Source: Actinomycetota bacterium (GTDB lineage: Bacteria; Actinomycetota; UBA4738; HRBIN12). From it: a stretch of DNA of 64,000 nucleotides. The notes beneath the pieces were generated by a model. It saw only the letters and a list, made by a program, of their open reading frames with translations, was not told the DNA's origin and did not search any database. Both the position numbers and the translations under genes were made by a program. Location: the NCBI GenBank assembly GCA_026003015.1, contig BPGL01000002.1, forward strand, positions 310,001-374,000. The letters run 5' to 3'. Shown piece by piece: positions 63,226-64,000 of the stretch. Each line of letters begins with the position of its first letter. Within the stretch, counting starts at the first letter, position 1.

Positions 63226-63263
63226 GCCGTCCCCGTCCGGCCGTCCTCAGGAAGGGCACGGCG

Positions 63264-64000
63264 ATGAGCGAGCACGTACGGATGTGGATCGGTGGCTCGT
63301 GGGTCGACGCCGAGAGCGGCGCGACCTTCGAGGCGACGAGCCCGTCGTCCGGCGAGGTGATCGGCACGGTGCCCGAGGGCGACCGCGCCGACGCCCGGCG
63401 AGCGATCGAGGCCGCAGCGCGGGCTCAGCCCGGCTGGGCGGCCCGGTCGGCGTTCGATCGGGCGGGTGTCCTGCGCAGGGTCGCGGAGGTGATCGACGGC
63501 CGTCGGGACATGCTCGCCGACGCGCTCTCGCTCGATCAGGGCAAGCCCCGGCGCGCCGAGGCGCTCGACGAGGTCGAGGAGCTGATCGCCTACATGGAGA
63601 TGGCGGCCGCGGACGCGACGCGCGCCGAGGGGCTCCTTCCCCCGTCGGTCGACCCCGCCAAGCGGGTGCTCCTGCAGCGGGTGCCGCGCGGCGTGGTCGC
63701 GGTGATCAGTCCCTGGAACTGGCCGTACACGATGCCCGCCGAGCTCCTCGCGCCGGCGATCGCCTACGGCAACGCGGTCGTCTGGGTTCCGGCCCCCACG
63801 ACCTCGATCTGCGCCGTCCGGCTCGCGGAGTGCCTGGAGGCCGCCGACCTTCCGCCGGGGGTCGTGAACCTCGTGACCGGCCCGGGCCCGGTCGTCGGCG
63901 ACGAGATCGCCGCGAACCCGGGTACGCAGGCCGTCGGGTTCATCGGCTCGATCGCGACCGGGCACACGGTCGCGGCGCGGGCCGCGGGCAAGGAGCTCCT
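63264..64000 (+). CDS. Aldehyde dehydrogenase (betaine-aldehyde-dehydrogenase-like), truncated by window end
   Basis: MWIGGSWVDAESGATFEATSPSSGEVIGTVPEGDRADARRAIEAAARAQPGW, VPRGVVAVISPWNWPYTMPAELLAPAIAYGNAVVW. Confidence 0.88.
   Translation, partial: MSEHVRMWIGGSWVDAESGATFEATSPSSGEVIGTVPEGDRADARRAIEAAARAQPGWAARSAFDRAGVLRRVAEVIDGRRDMLADALSLDQGKPRRAEALDEVEELIAYMEMAAADATRAEGLLPPSVDPAKRVLLQRVPRGVVAVISPWNWPYTMPAELLAPAIAYGNAVVWVPAPTTSICAVRLAECLEAADLPPGVVNLVTGPGPVVGDEIAANPGTQAVGFIGSIATGHTVAARAAGKEL

Overview
This is a high-GC (actinobacterial-type) chromosomal window that is mostly ordinary core and metabolic gene content. I found no prophage, transposase, CRISPR array or rRNA. One tRNA is present (Thr, TGT anticodon). 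Main blocks: ispD(end)-ispF-rlmB; a frameshifted acs; a groEL-like gene behind a near-perfect CIRCE element; a compact M20 peptidase / ATP-grasp / C45 Ntn-hydrolase / YjbQ operon (12.66-16.93 kb); a molybdenum-cofactor block with moaA and a MogA-XdhC fusion; sulfatase and phospholipase-C-like genes; kamA; two GGDEF/EAL proteins flanking transketolase, phosphoribulokinase-like and DEAD-helicase genes; a TetR/MMPL pair; a PotABCD-type ABC system; and a GMC oxidoreductase / ProV-ProW(double permease)-ProX / aldehyde dehydrogenase cluster running off the end. The most unusual sequence-level signal is dense frame-switching confined to a few conserved genes (acs, groEL, part of an aldehyde dehydrogenase) between intact neighbours. 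Many of the indels fall at wobble positions and look as if two alleles were both kept or both dropped. I read this as a probable mixed-consensus artefact, not biology. The best biological candidates for novelty are the ATP-grasp/C45/M20/YjbQ operon, the MogA-XdhC fusion, an HPPY-motif PrmC homologue and a divergent stand-alone GroES. All family assignments come from reading the translations. No database search was run.
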